Source: Methylobacterium sp. R2-1 (GTDB taxonomy: Bacteria > Pseudomonadota > Alphaproteobacteria > Rhizobiales > Beijerinckiaceae). Taken from it: a DNA stretch of 64,000 nt. The position numbers and the translations under genes are program-made. The stretch covers positions 62,001 through 126,000 of the forward strand of contig NZ_JACHWM010000014.1 of the NCBI RefSeq assembly GCF_014191355.1. The letters run 5' to 3'. Position 1 is the stretch's first letter. Each line of letters starts with the position of its first letter. The notes under the pieces were generated by a model. The model saw only the letters and a program-made list of their open reading frames with translations, searched no databases and was not told where the DNA came from. Shown here in pieces: positions 43,783 to 53,221 of the stretch.

Positions 43783-44988
43783 GTGAGCGACGCAGCCGAC
43801 GACATCCTGACGAAACCCCTCGGGGTCGCGGACAAGGCGGCCCGGCCGCGCTTCGCCCTGCGCTCGTCCGCGGGCGCGATCACCGGCGCCGGGGTGCTGG
43901 CGCTCGTCCTTCTGGCCGGGGGCGTCGCCCTCACCGGTGATCCCCGTGGCGGCGAACCTCGGGCGCAGGCGGTCATCGAAATCCGTGAGGCCCCCGCCTC
44001 CTCCCCCCCCCGTGTTGCCGACGCCGCACCGCCCGTCCCGAAGGGCCCGGCCCAATCCGCGAGCGAGATCGAGCAGGCCTCCGGCGTCAGCGTGTTTCGC
44101 CCCGACGGCTCGACGGCGCCCGACGCGCCGGTGATCATCCGCGTCCCGAACGCCACCCAGGTGAAGCTCACGCCCGCGCCCGATCCGCGCCTGACCGAGC
44201 GCGGGCGTCACGGTCCGCTGCCCCGCATCGGCGAGGGCCGGCTGCGGCCTCTCGACGTCTATGCCCGTCCGGAAGAACCCGGCAACGGGCCGCGCATCGC
44301 CGTGCTCGTTTCCGGCCTCGGCATCGGCGAGAACGCCACCCTCGGCGCCATCGCCCGGCTTCCCGCGGCGGTGAGCCTCGCGCTCTCCCCCTATGGCGGC
44401 GATCTGGAGAAGACCGCCACCCGCGCACGCGAGGCCGGCCACGAGATCCTTCTGCAACTGCCGATGGAGCCGTTCGACTATCCCGACAGCGATCCCGGGC
44501 CGCAGACGCTTCTGGCCTCGGCCCGCCCCGGCGAGAACCTCGACCGGGCGGCCTGGGCGATGAGCCGGTTTCCCGGCTTCATCGGCGCCGTGAATTTCAT
44601 GGGCGCGAAGCTGATGAACGAGCCCGCTGCCCTGGAGCCGGTGCTGAAGGATCTCTCCGCCCGCGGTCTCGGCTTCGTCGACGACGGCTCAGCCTCCGGC
44701 TCGCAGATTGCAGGGGTCGCGGCCAAGACCAAGCTGCCGACTGCGCGCGCCGAGATCGTGATCGATGCCATTGCCCGGCCCGACGCGATCGACGCGGAAC
44801 TCGCCCGCCTGGAGACCATCGCCCGGCAGAAAGGTTCCGTCCTCGCCTCCGCCAGCGCCTCGCCGCTGACGATCGACCGCCTGTCTCGCTGGTCGCGCGA
44901 TCTTGAGGCACGGGGCGTCCGGCTCGTGCCGGTCAGCGTGCTGCTGCGCCGTGCCGGCGTCGCCAAGCTGACGAGCGCCGCGCCTTAG
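43783..44988 (+). CDS. Divergent polysaccharide deacetylase (YibQ/DUF610 family)
   Basis: From a GTG at 43783 the 401-residue protein has a membrane anchor (residues about 30-52), a Pro/Ala-rich linker, and a deacetylase-like barrel from about residue 165. Typical family stretches are RIAVLVSGLGIG, LSPYGGDLEKTATRAREAGHEILLQLPMEP and GAVNFMGAKLMNE. The usual first-motif DDxG is altered to VSGLG, which raises doubt about metal-dependent catalysis. The family normally sits with envC, ctpA and rppH, as here. A role in envelope polysaccharide handling is inferred. Confidence 0.85.
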   Translation: MSDAADDILTKPLGVADKAARPRFALRSSAGAITGAGVLALVLLAGGVALTGDPRGGEPRAQAVIEIREAPASSPPRVADAAPPVPKGPAQSASEIEQASGVSVFRPDGSTAPDAPVIIRVPNATQVKLTPAPDPRLTERGRHGPLPRIGEGRLRPLDVYARPEEPGNGPRIAVLVSGLGIGENATLGAIARLPAAVSLALSPYGGDLEKTATRAREAGHEILLQLPMEPFDYPDSDPGPQTLLASARPGENLDRAAWAMSRFPGFIGAVNFMGAKLMNEPAALEPVLKDLSARGLGFVDDGSASGSQIAGVAAKTKLPTARAEIVIDAIARPDAIDAELARLETIARQKGSVLASASASPLTIDRLSRWSRDLEARGVRLVPVSVLLRRAGVAKLTSAAP

Positions 44989-45299
44989 CATTTTGGCTGA
45001 AGAGCATCGGTGCCGTACTGTCCCGCAGAGACTCTCTGCATGACCACTTTCAGATAACGGTGCGCACAATCCCCAAACAGCACATGCCTGAGATGTCCTC
45101 TTCGGAGTTAGCATAAGCCGAGACAAAGAAGAGAAGCATTCCTTTGATTGTTTCTGCCCAGTTCGAGGCGTAGTTCGATTTTAATCCATCCCACCGAATC
45201 GATTTCGATGAACGGTTCGTGATCCGGTAAGTGTTTTCCGGCAAGGTCGTGCCGCTCGGCCGACAGATCCGGGCCAAGCCGTCCTGTCGGAGTTCATCC
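44989..45299. other. AT-richer intergenic region before the chemotaxis receptor
   Basis: This 311-nt stretch contains no convincing gene. It is visibly richer in A+T than both neighbours, especially about 45050-45235. A short perfect hairpin GCAGAG-ACT-CTCTGC is at 45025-45039, shortly after the YibQ-like gene. The chemotaxis receptor's ribosome binding site GGAG lies about 10 nt before its GTG start. The composition suggests a junction of transferred DNA. Confidence 0.45.
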
Positions 45300-46988
45300 G
45301 TGTCGCTCCAAACGCTTCCCATCCGCAGCAAGCTCATCGCCTCGTTTGCGCTGCTGACGGTCCTTCTCGTCGGCCTCGGCATTCTCGGTGTCGTCGGAAC
45401 GCAGACGATGCGCGATCAGGCGCTCGACGTCGAGCGCAACTGGCTCCCAAGCGTGCGTCTGCTCGGCGAACTCGACACCGCGACAGCGCGAATGAATGGC
45501 GTGATGCTGCGGCACACGCAGGCGGTTGATCCGCAGATGATCCCGCCGATGGACAAGGATCTCGAGCGTTTCGGCAAGCTCATCACCGACAAGCGCCTGG
45601 CCTACGAGGCTCTGATCACCAATGCCGAGGAGCGGGCGCTCTACGAGACCTATTCACGGGAAGCCGCCGCCTTCGAGAGCGAGCGTCGGATCGTGATGGA
45701 TCTCTCACGCCAGGGCCGGAAGGCGGACGCCTTCACCCATTACGAAGCGAAGGGCATCGCGCCGCGTCGGGCAATGTCGAATGCCCTGGAGAAGCTGATC
45801 GTCTTCAACAACGAGGGCGCCGCCCGTGCGATGGAGAAGGGTCAGGTCATGTTCCAGTGGGTGCGGACGATCGGCTTGGCCGTCCTCGCTCTCGGCCTCG
45901 GCCTCGCGGTCCTGCTCGCGGTCCTGATCACCCGCGGCGTGACGCGCGGCATCGCCTCCGTGGTCCAGCCGATGCAGGCGCTGGCTGCGGGCGACCTCTC
46001 GGTCACGATCCCGCACCAGGGTCAGCGGACCGAGATCGGGACGATCGCCGACGCGGTGCAGATCTTCAAGGACGGCCTGATCCGCATGCGCAGCCTCGAA
46101 GAGGAAAGCGCCGCCGCCCGCGCCGGCGCGGAGGCGCAGCGCAAGGCGGCGATGCGCGAGATGGCCGAGCGGTTCGAGGGTGCGGTCGGCAGCGTCGTCA
46201 GCCTCGTCTCCTCCGCCGCTTCCCAGTTGCAGGCCTCGGCCCACGGCATGACCGGTGCCGCGACCCGCACCGCCAACCAGTCGATCAGCGTGGCGGCCGC
46301 GGCCGAGGAGGCGGCCACCAACGTCAACACGGTGGCGGCGGCCGCCGAGGAACTCGGTGCGTCGGTGCAGGAAATCGGCCGGCAGGTGAGCGGCTCGTCG
46401 AGCCTCGCCCAGGCTGCAGTCGGAGAGGCGGCGCAGACGGCGGCCCATGTCCGGGCGCTGAGCGCGGCCGTCTCCAAGATCGGCGACGTCGTCACCATGA
46501 TCACCACGATCGCCGGGCAGACCAATCTGCTCGCGCTCAACGCCACCATCGAGGCGGCCCGCGCGGGTGAAGCCGGCCGCGGCTTCGCGGTGGTCGCCGC
46601 CGAGGTCAAGGAACTCGCCAACCAGACCGCCCGGGCAACCGAAGAGATCTCCGGTCAGATCGGCCGGATCCAAGAGACCACGGGCCACGCGGTCTCGGCC
46701 ATCGGCAGCATCACGGGACGCATCGAGGAGATCAGCTCCGTGGCGGCCTCGATCGCCGCGGCGGTGGAGCAGCAGGGGGCGGCGACGCAGGAGATCGTGC
46801 GCAACGTCGCCCAGGCCGCGATGGGCGCGGGCGAGGTGACGAGCAACATCTCGGGCGTGGCGCAGGCCGCCGAGGAGGCAGGGGCCACCGCCGCCCAGGT
46901 CCTCGCCGCCTCCTCCGAACTGTCGCGCCAGTCCGAGCATCTCAGCAGCGAGGTCGGCCGCTTCCTGGCGAACGTGCGCGCCGCCTGA
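45300..46988 (+). CDS. Methyl-accepting chemotaxis protein
   Basis: The 562-residue receptor has a first membrane helix (about 12-34), a periplasmic four-helix-bundle sensor (about 35-185), a second helix (about 190-215), a HAMP domain (217-270), and the signalling domain. The kinase-binding hairpin tip shows IAGQTNLLALNATIEAARAGEAGRGFAVVAAEVKELA. There is no C-terminal NWETF-type pentapeptide. The GTG at 45300 (GGAG upstream) fits the family; an upstream GTG at 45231 is possible. It lies between the YibQ-like gene and rppH, which are neighbours in related genomes, and has its own terminator. No other chemotaxis gene is in the window. Confidence 0.94.
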   Translation: MSLQTLPIRSKLIASFALLTVLLVGLGILGVVGTQTMRDQALDVERNWLPSVRLLGELDTATARMNGVMLRHTQAVDPQMIPPMDKDLERFGKLITDKRLAYEALITNAEERALYETYSREAAAFESERRIVMDLSRQGRKADAFTHYEAKGIAPRRAMSNALEKLIVFNNEGAARAMEKGQVMFQWVRTIGLAVLALGLGLAVLLAVLITRGVTRGIASVVQPMQALAAGDLSVTIPHQGQRTEIGTIADAVQIFKDGLIRMRSLEEESAAARAGAEAQRKAAMREMAERFEGAVGSVVSLVSSAASQLQASAHGMTGAATRTANQSISVAAAAEEAATNVNTVAAAAEELGASVQEIGRQVSGSSSLAQAAVGEAAQTAAHVRALSAAVSKIGDVVTMITTIAGQTNLLALNATIEAARAGEAGRGFAVVAAEVKELANQTARATEEISGQIGRIQETTGHAVSAIGSITGRIEEISSVAASIAAAVEQQGAATQEIVRNVAQAAMGAGEVTSNISGVAQAAEEAGATAAQVLAASSELSRQSEHLSSEVGRFLANVRAA

Positions 46989-47015
46989 CCGAAAGCGGGA
47001 ACGGCCGAGAAGAAC

Positions 47016-47050
47016 GCGGGCGCGGCCAAGGCTGCGCCCGCCTTCGTTTT
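47016..47050 (+). terminator. Intrinsic terminator of the chemotaxis receptor gene
   Basis: GCGGGCGCGGCC (47016-47027) pairs with GGCTGCGCCCGC (47030-47041) with one wobble pair. It is followed by CTTCGTTTT, ending in a T-run at 47047-47050. It lies 27 nt after the stop codon, a canonical position. Confidence 0.8.
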
Positions 47051-47130
47051 ACGGCCTCAGATGGGTGGTAGGTCGGCGTTGCCCGCACCGGTTCGGCCTC
47101 CTATGGTCGCGCCGCCAGCACGAGCCCGCC

Positions 47131-47727
47131 ATGACCCGCCCCGACGATGATCTTCTACGCCTGCCCGAGGGCAGTGCGCTGCCTTACCGCCCCTGCGTGG
47201 GCGTGGCCCTTTTCAACCGCGACGGCCGCGTCTTCATCGGGCGGCGCAAGCGCGAGGCCGGCCCCGAGCATGTCGATGGCGATCGCGCGTGGCAGATGCC
47301 GCAGGGCGGGATCGACGAGGGGGAAGCGCCCCTCGACGCGGCCCTGCGCGAGCTCCACGAGGAGACCAACGTACCGGCCGAGGCCGTCACGCTGCTCGGC
47401 GAGACGCGCGACTGGCTCGCCTACGACCTGCCGCCGGCGATCATGAAACAGGCCTGGAAGGGCCGCTATCGCGGCCAGCGCCAGAAATGGTTCGCCTTCG
47501 GCCTGACCGGCAGCGACTCGGTGATCGACGTGGAGTCACCCGGCGACGGTCGGCACAAGCCCGAATTCGACGCGTGGCGCTGGGAGCGGCTGGAGGCTCT
47601 GCCGGACCTCATCATCACCTTCAAGCGCCCGGTCTACGAGGGTGTCGTCGCCGCCTTCTCCGGGCTGACGGGCTGGCAAGCGGCAGGGCGAGGCGCCGAG
47701 CAAGGCGTCGAGGGCGATCCGGCATGA
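47131..47727 (+). CDS. rppH: RNA pyrophosphohydrolase
   Basis: RppH removes pyrophosphate from RNA 5' ends (and hydrolyses Ap5A-type nucleotides), starting mRNA decay. The 198-residue Nudix protein has the full box GGIDEGEAPLDAALRELHEETNV and the family motifs YRPCVGVALFNRDGRVFIGRR and QRQKWFAFGL. The ATG at 47131 gives the family length. The C-terminal tail (after about residue 175) is low complexity. It is 27 nt upstream of the DUF2939 gene. Confidence 0.93.
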   Translation: MTRPDDDLLRLPEGSALPYRPCVGVALFNRDGRVFIGRRKREAGPEHVDGDRAWQMPQGGIDEGEAPLDAALRELHEETNVPAEAVTLLGETRDWLAYDLPPAIMKQAWKGRYRGQRQKWFAFGLTGSDSVIDVESPGDGRHKPEFDAWRWERLEALPDLIITFKRPVYEGVVAAFSGLTGWQAAGRGAEQGVEGDPA

Positions 47728-47754
47728 TGCACCCGCGCATCCGCGGCTGATCCG

Positions 47755-48411
47755 ATGCGGTGGTGGCTCATTCCCCTTCTCGCGGTGGCGGCTTGGTTCG
47801 CCTACACGCTGACGCCGTTCTGGTCGCTCTACGGCTTCGCCGCGGCAGTTCAGGCGGGCGACGCCGCTTCGGTCGAACAGCGGGTCAACTTCCGCACGCT
47901 GCGCCTGTCGCTCGCCCGGCAGATCAGCGCCGCTGTGAAGGCCGACAGCAACGCCCTCGATCCGCGCGAGCGGCAGCGCATCGCCGACGCGGCGGCGGCG
48001 GTGGCGCTCCCGGTGATGGAATCGGCCCTGACCCCCAAAGCCGTGATCGATCTGCTCGACGACGGCTGGCCGCAAGGTGCCGATCTCGCCGCGCCGACCG
48101 GCCGGCACGAGCGGCGTGACGGCCTGCGCATCCCCGATGTCGGGCGACTCCTGCGCTACTATCTTGCCTCCGACATGCGCGGCTTCCGCTCCGTGTTGAT
48201 CGCCGTGCCGCCGGACCGTCCCCGCCAAGAGCAGTTCCGCATCCGCCTGCGCCTGCGCGACTGGAGCTGGCGCCTCGTCGATATCGAACTGTCCGACGAC
48301 CTGCGCCGCCGCATCGCCGAGAAGGCTGCCGCCGCAGCCGCCCGTCTGCGCGACGGGCGCCCGGCCTTGGACAAAGCGCCCTCTGAGGCGCCCGCCCCTC
48401 GCGATCCCTGA
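47755..48411 (+). CDS. DUF2939 domain-containing membrane-anchored protein
   Basis: The 218-residue protein has one N-terminal membrane helix (MRWWLIPLLAVAAWFAYTL) and a DUF2939-type region with SLYGFAAAVQAGDAASVEQRVNFRTLRLSLARQI, a pattern shared by many proteobacterial proteins of unknown function. The C-terminal tail is helical and Arg/Ala-rich. It is probably co-transcribed with rppH. Function unknown. Confidence 0.78.
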   Translation: MRWWLIPLLAVAAWFAYTLTPFWSLYGFAAAVQAGDAASVEQRVNFRTLRLSLARQISAAVKADSNALDPRERQRIADAAAAVALPVMESALTPKAVIDLLDDGWPQGADLAAPTGRHERRDGLRIPDVGRLLRYYLASDMRGFRSVLIAVPPDRPRQEQFRIRLRLRDWSWRLVDIELSDDLRRRIAEKAAAAAARLRDGRPALDKAPSEAPAPRDP

Positions 48412-48505
48412 CATCACCACACGATTCTCGAACCTGCGCTATGGACGTCGGCCACGCCGTCCATAGCTGAGCCGCCACGATCGGCCCCGCCTCCGGAGCG
48501 TTGCC

Positions 48506-50428
48506 TTGGACCAGGACGCTGCACACACTTCGGGAGCCGATGTTTCGGGCCCCGGCCGCCGCCTCGGCGCGGGGCTTCTCATCGCGACCCTCGGCGTCGT
48601 CTACGGTGATATCGGCACGAGCCCGCTCTACGCCCTCAAGGAAGCGGTGCGCGCCGCGAGCCCTGGAGGCGATCCGAGCCCCGTCGCGGTGACCGGCGCC
48701 GTCTCGCTGATCCTGTGGGCGCTGATCCTCGTCGTCGCGCTGAAATACGCGGTGCTGATCCTGCGCGCCGACAACCGCGGCGAGGGCGGAATCGTGGCAA
48801 TGCTGGCGCTGCTCGGCACCCGCCATGCGCAGCCGGGCTCGCGGCAGGCGCTGCTGCTCGTGGTCGGTCTCATCGGCGCCGCCCTGCTCTACGGCGACGG
48901 GGCGATCACGCCGGCGATCTCGGTCCTCTCGGCAGTCGAGGGCCTGCGGGTCGACGCCCCCGCCCTGGATCGCTTCATCGTGCCGATTGCGCTCGTGATC
49001 CTCGTGGCGCTCTTCCTCGTACAGCGCCGGGGCGCCGCCTTCATCGGAAAAATCTTCGGGCCGGTGATGCTGGTCTGGTTCCTGGTTCTGGCGGCGCTCG
49101 GCATGGGCGGTATCGTGCAGGCGCCGCAGATTTTAACGGCGATCAATCCGCTGCGCGCGGTCGAGTTCACGTCTCATGCCGGCCTTCATGTCGGCTTCGC
49201 GATGCTCGGCGCGGCCTTCCTCGCGGTTACGGGCGGCGAGGCGATGTACGCCGATCTCGGCCATTTCGGCGCGCGGGCGATTCGCGTCGCGTGGTTCGTC
49301 CTCGTGCTCCCGGCGCTGGTCATCCACTATTTCGGACAGGGCGCGATCCTGCTGGTCGACCCTTCCGCCGCCGAGAACCCGTTCTACCGTCTCGCGCCGA
49401 GCGTCCTGCATTACCCGCTGATCGGGCTGGCGACGCTCGCCGCCGTCATCGCCTCGCAGGCGGTGATCTCGGGCGTGTTCTCGCTGACCCGGCAGTCGAT
49501 CCAGCTCGGCTTCCTGCCGCCGCTGCACATCGTCCACACCGCCCCCGACGAGAGCGGCCAGATCTATGTGCCGCTCGTGAACTGGGTGCTCGCCGCCGCG
49601 ACGATCTCGGCAGTGCTCATCTTCCGCTCCTCCGACGCGCTGGCCGGTGCCTACGGAATCGCGGTGTCGCTGCTGATGGCGATCACGACCCTGCTCGCCG
49701 GTCTCATCGCCCGCAAATGGGGCTTCGGCCTGCCCGTGGTGCTCGCGGTCAACGGCTTCTTCCTCGTCATCGACCTGATCTTCCTCTCCGCCAACAGCGT
49801 GAAGCTGTTCGAGGGCGGCTGGTTTCCGCTGCTGCTGGCGGGCGTGATCGCCTTCCTGATGCTGACATGGCGCAAGGGCAATCTCTGCCTGGAAGAGGCC
49901 CGCACGGGCCTGCGCCAGCCGGAGGCGCAGTTCCTCGAAGGCCTGCGCCAGGATGCGCCGATGACCCTGCCGGGCTCAGCCGCCTTCCTGTCCTCGGCGA
50001 CCGAGGGCATCCCGCTGCCGATGATGCGCTTCGTCGAGCGCCTGCGCGCGCTGCACGCCCGCGTGCTGATCGTGACCGCCCTGTTCGAGGAAACCCCGAC
50101 GGTGCCGCGGGAGGAGCGCGCCCGCGTCATCGAGATCACCCCCGACATCCGCCGCGTGGTGCTGCGTTACGGCTTCATGCAGTCGGCCTCGATTCCCGAG
50201 GGTCTGGACTGCGCCGTCGGTGCCGGTCTCCTGCCGGGGGAATTCACGGCGGATCTCACCGTCTTCGTCGGCCACGAGACGATCATTCCCGTCTCCAACC
50301 AGCGCGGCATGTCGGACTGGCGTGAGACGGTCTTCGCGGTGATGCAGAACAACGCCGAGCGCACCGGCGCGCATTTCTGCGTGCCGGCCCGACAGGTGAT
50401 CGAGATCGGCACCGAGATCGAGATTTGA
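48506..50428 (+). CDS. kup: Low-affinity K+ transporter, KUP family
   Basis: Kup imports potassium with protons across the inner membrane. The 640-residue protein has 12 predicted membrane helices and the family motifs GVVYGDIGTSPLYALKEA, ADNRGEGGIVAMLALL, and LLYGDGAITPAISVLSAVEGL, plus a cytosolic C-terminal domain. The start is a TTG at 48506 with GGAG about 13 nt upstream; no ATG fits. It is convergent with a small exported protein gene 6 nt away. Confidence 0.95.
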   Translation: MDQDAAHTSGADVSGPGRRLGAGLLIATLGVVYGDIGTSPLYALKEAVRAASPGGDPSPVAVTGAVSLILWALILVVALKYAVLILRADNRGEGGIVAMLALLGTRHAQPGSRQALLLVVGLIGAALLYGDGAITPAISVLSAVEGLRVDAPALDRFIVPIALVILVALFLVQRRGAAFIGKIFGPVMLVWFLVLAALGMGGIVQAPQILTAINPLRAVEFTSHAGLHVGFAMLGAAFLAVTGGEAMYADLGHFGARAIRVAWFVLVLPALVIHYFGQGAILLVDPSAAENPFYRLAPSVLHYPLIGLATLAAVIASQAVISGVFSLTRQSIQLGFLPPLHIVHTAPDESGQIYVPLVNWVLAAATISAVLIFRSSDALAGAYGIAVSLLMAITTLLAGLIARKWGFGLPVVLAVNGFFLVIDLIFLSANSVKLFEGGWFPLLLAGVIAFLMLTWRKGNLCLEEARTGLRQPEAQFLEGLRQDAPMTLPGSAAFLSSATEGIPLPMMRFVERLRALHARVLIVTALFEETPTVPREERARVIEITPDIRRVVLRYGFMQSASIPEGLDCAVGAGLLPGEFTADLTVFVGHETIIPVSNQRGMSDWRETVFAVMQNNAERTGAHFCVPARQVIEIGTEIEI

Positions 50429-50434
50429 GGACGC

Positions 50435-50740
50435 CTACTCGTCCGCCTGCCCCTTGCCGGTCATCCGGAGTTGCGAGGCGACGCATTCGCGCACGGCGTC
50501 CTCGATCTTCGCCTTCTGCGCGTTGGCGTAGCCGGCCACCTCGTCGATGCATTTGACGAAGTAGCCCGCGGTGAAGCTCTCGTTGACCGACACGAACGAC
50601 TTGCCGAAGCGGGTCGCGAGCTGGAGGCGATCCTTGGCCGAGCTTTGCCGCCACGCCTCCAGCGTGTCCGTCATCGACAGGGCGCTGGCGGCACCGGGCA
50701 TAAGCGCTGCGGCCAAAAACAGGGCGGAGAAGCGGCGCAT
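50435..50740 (-). CDS. Small exported protein of unknown function
   Basis: From ATG 50740 (GGGAGG upstream) the 101-residue protein has a signal peptide (MRRFSALFLAAALMPGAASA) and a short mature helical part with two cysteines (FVKCIDE and RECVAS), likely a disulfide. A longer in-frame start at 50812 adds residues that do not look translated. Mature sequence FGKSFVSVNESFTAGYFVKC is distinctive, but I recognise no family. The 210 nt upstream to 50950 hold no convincing gene. Confidence 0.65.
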   Translation of the reverse strand: MRRFSALFLAAALMPGAASALSMTDTLEAWRQSSAKDRLQLATRFGKSFVSVNESFTAGYFVKCIDEVAGYANAQKAKIEDAVRECVASQLRMTGKGQADE

Positions 50741-50950
50741 CGTGCAAAAACCTCCCGAATGCTTTTCTGGTTTTCCCGCATCCATCTTCCAAACACTCCC
50801 TCTCGATCCCAATAGTCGAGATGGCCATTTCGGACGATTTTGCCAGATAAACCCTTCCGCACCGCTGGGCAGCCGAAGTTATGCTTCCGACTTCTTATTT
50901 TGCTCTAAGGCTCATGCGGCTCCCCGTTACGTCGGAACCGGCCACTTCCA

Positions 50951-51742
50951 TCACGGCCGCCAATCCGAGAAGCCCACGACGCGGTGGATCAGGCGCCGAT
51001 TGCGGGCGGTCTCGCCGAAGGGCGCGAGTTCCCAGGTCCAGGCCCGCTCAGGGGTTTCGAGCCGCACGCCGTAGAGAAGGTCGTGCCGCGCCCGGACCTG
51101 CCCCTGCCGATCCTCTCCGACCTCGTCGATGTCGGTGACGAGGCAGACCCGCGCCTTCAGGCCCGCCAGGGCCTTGAGATGGCCCTCGACGATCCGCCGG
51201 CCGAAGGCGTCGCCGGCCGAAGGCTCCCAGGCTCCGAGGGGATGACGCGAAGCCTCCAGTCGCTCGACCGGGCGGATCGGCAGCTGCGAGAGGAGGTTGG
51301 CCGAGATGACGAGACCGGTGGCCGGCTCGGCGCAGACCGGCGGCAGGCGCGGCGCGAGATCGTGCGCGGCGCCGGTCATCAGCGCCATCGCGCCGCTGAG
51401 ATCCGCCGTCAGCGCCTCGACATTGGGAAAAGCGCGGATCGCCCGCCGGGCGGACCGGAGATGCACGGCATCGACCAGCACGACACGCCGGAAGCTCGCG
51501 GCGAGATCCTCCAGCGGCACATCGAGCAGGAGGCCGGAGCCCAGCACCACGGCGGTGTCGCGCCGCTCGCAGGCGGCGATGGCCGCGCGCATCACGGCCC
51601 GGCTCGCCTCGAGATGCGGCGCCCAGGCCCGGCGGCAGCGGCGGGCGCGCGACATCAGCCAGATGCTGTCGCGCAGGTAGCCGAGCCGGCGCTGGGCCTG
51701 CGGCGCGGGCGTGGTCAGAAGATGCAGGAGGTCGAGCAGCAC
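50951..51742 (-). CDS. Conserved protein with Rossmann-like (methyltransferase-like) pattern
   Basis: From a GTG at 51742 the 263-residue protein has a central VVLGSGLLLDVPLEDLAASFRRVVLVD pattern, resembling the glycine-rich loop and acidic second strand of class I SAM-dependent methyltransferases, and TGLVISANLLSQLPI at the position of motif IV. The catalytic and target-binding residues are not recognisable. No signal peptide is seen. It is divergent from the Pr6Pr membrane-protein gene. A methyltransferase-like function is inference. Confidence 0.6.
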   Translation of the reverse strand: MLLDLLHLLTTPAPQAQRRLGYLRDSIWLMSRARRCRRAWAPHLEASRAVMRAAIAACERRDTAVVLGSGLLLDVPLEDLAASFRRVVLVDAVHLRSARRAIRAFPNVEALTADLSGAMALMTGAAHDLAPRLPPVCAEPATGLVISANLLSQLPIRPVERLEASRHPLGAWEPSAGDAFGRRIVEGHLKALAGLKARVCLVTDIDEVGEDRQGQVRARHDLLYGVRLETPERAWTWELAPFGETARNRRLIHRVVGFSDWRP

Positions 51743-51851
51743 GGTGGCGTGGCGTCCGGCACCGGGCCTGACCTGTCAAGCCGTCCGCGTCATGTCATGG
51801 TCACGATGGGCGGCCAGAACGCTCCCCTCCCCGGCTCCAACTCGACCGACC

Positions 51852-52475
51852 ATGAATTCGCGAAGCGCTCGCCTTGCCGCGGCCCTGATCGCGCTCTGTG
51901 CTGCCATCGGCGTCGGGTTCGGCTTCTCCGCCGTGTTCGGCCGAACCGGCTCGGTGCCGCTCACGGCCTGGATCATGGCCGCCTACTTCACGAACCTGAC
52001 CGGGTTCCTCGTCCTCTCGGTGTTCGGCGGGATCGCCCTGCGGGTGCCGACCCTGGCTCAGCCCCGGCTCGTCGCCACGACCCTGCTCGCGACCCTGCTC
52101 GTCGGACTCGTGCAGCGGCTGCTGCTCTACGGGGTCAAGACCCTGAGGGGTGGGGACCTCGTCGGCGACGTCCTGCTCCACCAAGTGCTGCCGGTCCTGG
52201 TGCCGCTGTTCTGGCTCGTCTTCGTGCCGAAGGGGCGCCTCGCGCTCCGCGACCTCGCGCTGTTCGCGAGCTATCCGCTGATCTATCTCGGCTACACGCT
52301 CGTGCGCGGCGCCTACGACGCCCGCTATCCCTATCCGTTCCTCGATGTGGGGAAGATCGGCTGGGGGCCGGTCGCGGCCTATTCCGGGGTGATCGCGGCG
52401 GCCTTCCTCGGCGTCGGATGGGCGCTGGTGCTCCTCGACCGGCGCCTCGCCCGGCGCAGGGCCGTCGCCGGATAG
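51852..52475 (+). CDS. Pr6Pr family membrane protein
   Basis: The 207-residue protein has six predicted membrane helices. Family-like features are the paired small helices, AAYFTNLTGFLVLSVFGG, LLHQVLPVLVPLFWLVFVPKG, and YPLIYLGYTLVRGAYDARYPYPFLD. These match the Pr6Pr/FAR-17a-like group of predicted integral membrane proteins, whose bacterial function is unknown. The ATG (MNSRSARL) at 51852 gives the usual length. It ends 4 nt from the convergent rsuA stop. Confidence 0.8.
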   Translation: MNSRSARLAAALIALCAAIGVGFGFSAVFGRTGSVPLTAWIMAAYFTNLTGFLVLSVFGGIALRVPTLAQPRLVATTLLATLLVGLVQRLLLYGVKTLRGGDLVGDVLLHQVLPVLVPLFWLVFVPKGRLALRDLALFASYPLIYLGYTLVRGAYDARYPYPFLDVGKIGWGPVAAYSGVIAAAFLGVGWALVLLDRRLARRRAVAG

Positions 52476-52479
52476 ACCG

Positions 52480-53208
52480 CTACCCCTCGAACACGGTGGC
52501 GATCTCGCCCGGCCCCAGGATCCGGAACTCCCCTGCCGGCAAATCGGCGGGGAGCGCCAGGCCGCCGACGCGGTCGCGGTGAAGCGCGTCGACATGGTTG
52601 CCGAGCGCGGCGAACATGCGCCGAACCTGATGGTAGCGGCCCTCGTGCAGGGTGACCGTGCAGTGGGTCGGGTCGTCCGCCTCCATCTCCACCGGCAGGA
52701 GCGGCTTGTCCTCGCCGTCCAGCATCAGTTCGCCGGAGGCGAGGATCGCGGTCTCGTCGCCCTGGAGCGGGCGGGCCAACGTTACCCGGTAGCGCTTGGA
52801 GACCTTGGCCTTCGGCGAGATGATCCGGTGCAGGAGTGCGCCGTCGTCGGTCATCAGCAGGAGGCCCGAGGTCTCCTTGTCGAGGCGCCCGACCGTGGAG
52901 AGCGCCGGATCGCGCCGCCGCCAGCGCTCGGGCAGCAGGCTGTAGACCAGCGGCCCAGCCTCCTTGTGCGAGCATGTGACGCCGAGCGGCTTGTGCAGCA
53001 ACAGGCAGACGCCGGGCAGTGGATCGAGCCCCCTCCCCTCCACCGTCATACGGGCGGAGAGGTCGGGCTCGAGCGCGATGCGCTGCGAGGCATCCCTCAG
53101 GGCCTGCCCGTCGAGCCGGACGAGGCCGGCCCGGGCCAGCCCCTCGACCTCCCGGCGCGAACCGTAGCCGAGATTGGCCAACAGCCGGTCGAGGCGGACG
53201 GCCTTCAC
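52480..53208 (-). CDS. rsuA: RsuA-family rRNA pseudouridine synthase
   Basis: The 242-residue protein has an N-terminal S4 RNA-binding domain (RLDRLLANLGYGSRREVEGLARAG) and the RsuA/RluB catalytic domain with the active-site Asp in GRLDKETSGLLL and the later EGRYHQVRRMFAALG. RsuA makes pseudouridine 516 in 16S rRNA; RluB/E/F relatives act on 23S, and the family alone does not settle which. The start is a GTG at 53208. An RsmC-like gene starts in the adjacent unit upstream, suggesting a small rRNA-modification cluster. Confidence 0.85.
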   Translation of the reverse strand: MKAVRLDRLLANLGYGSRREVEGLARAGLVRLDGQALRDASQRIALEPDLSARMTVEGRGLDPLPGVCLLLHKPLGVTCSHKEAGPLVYSLLPERWRRRDPALSTVGRLDKETSGLLLMTDDGALLHRIISPKAKVSKRYRVTLARPLQGDETAILASGELMLDGEDKPLLPVEMEADDPTHCTVTLHEGRYHQVRRMFAALGNHVDALHRDRVGGLALPADLPAGEFRILGPGEIATVFEG

Positions 53209-53221
53209 TTGCTGGTCTCGA

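Noticed and set aside
45025..45039. Hairpin GCAGAG-ACT-CTCTGC as terminator of the YibQ-like gene
   Set aside because: The stem is only 6 bp, and no T-run follows, so termination is not supported.
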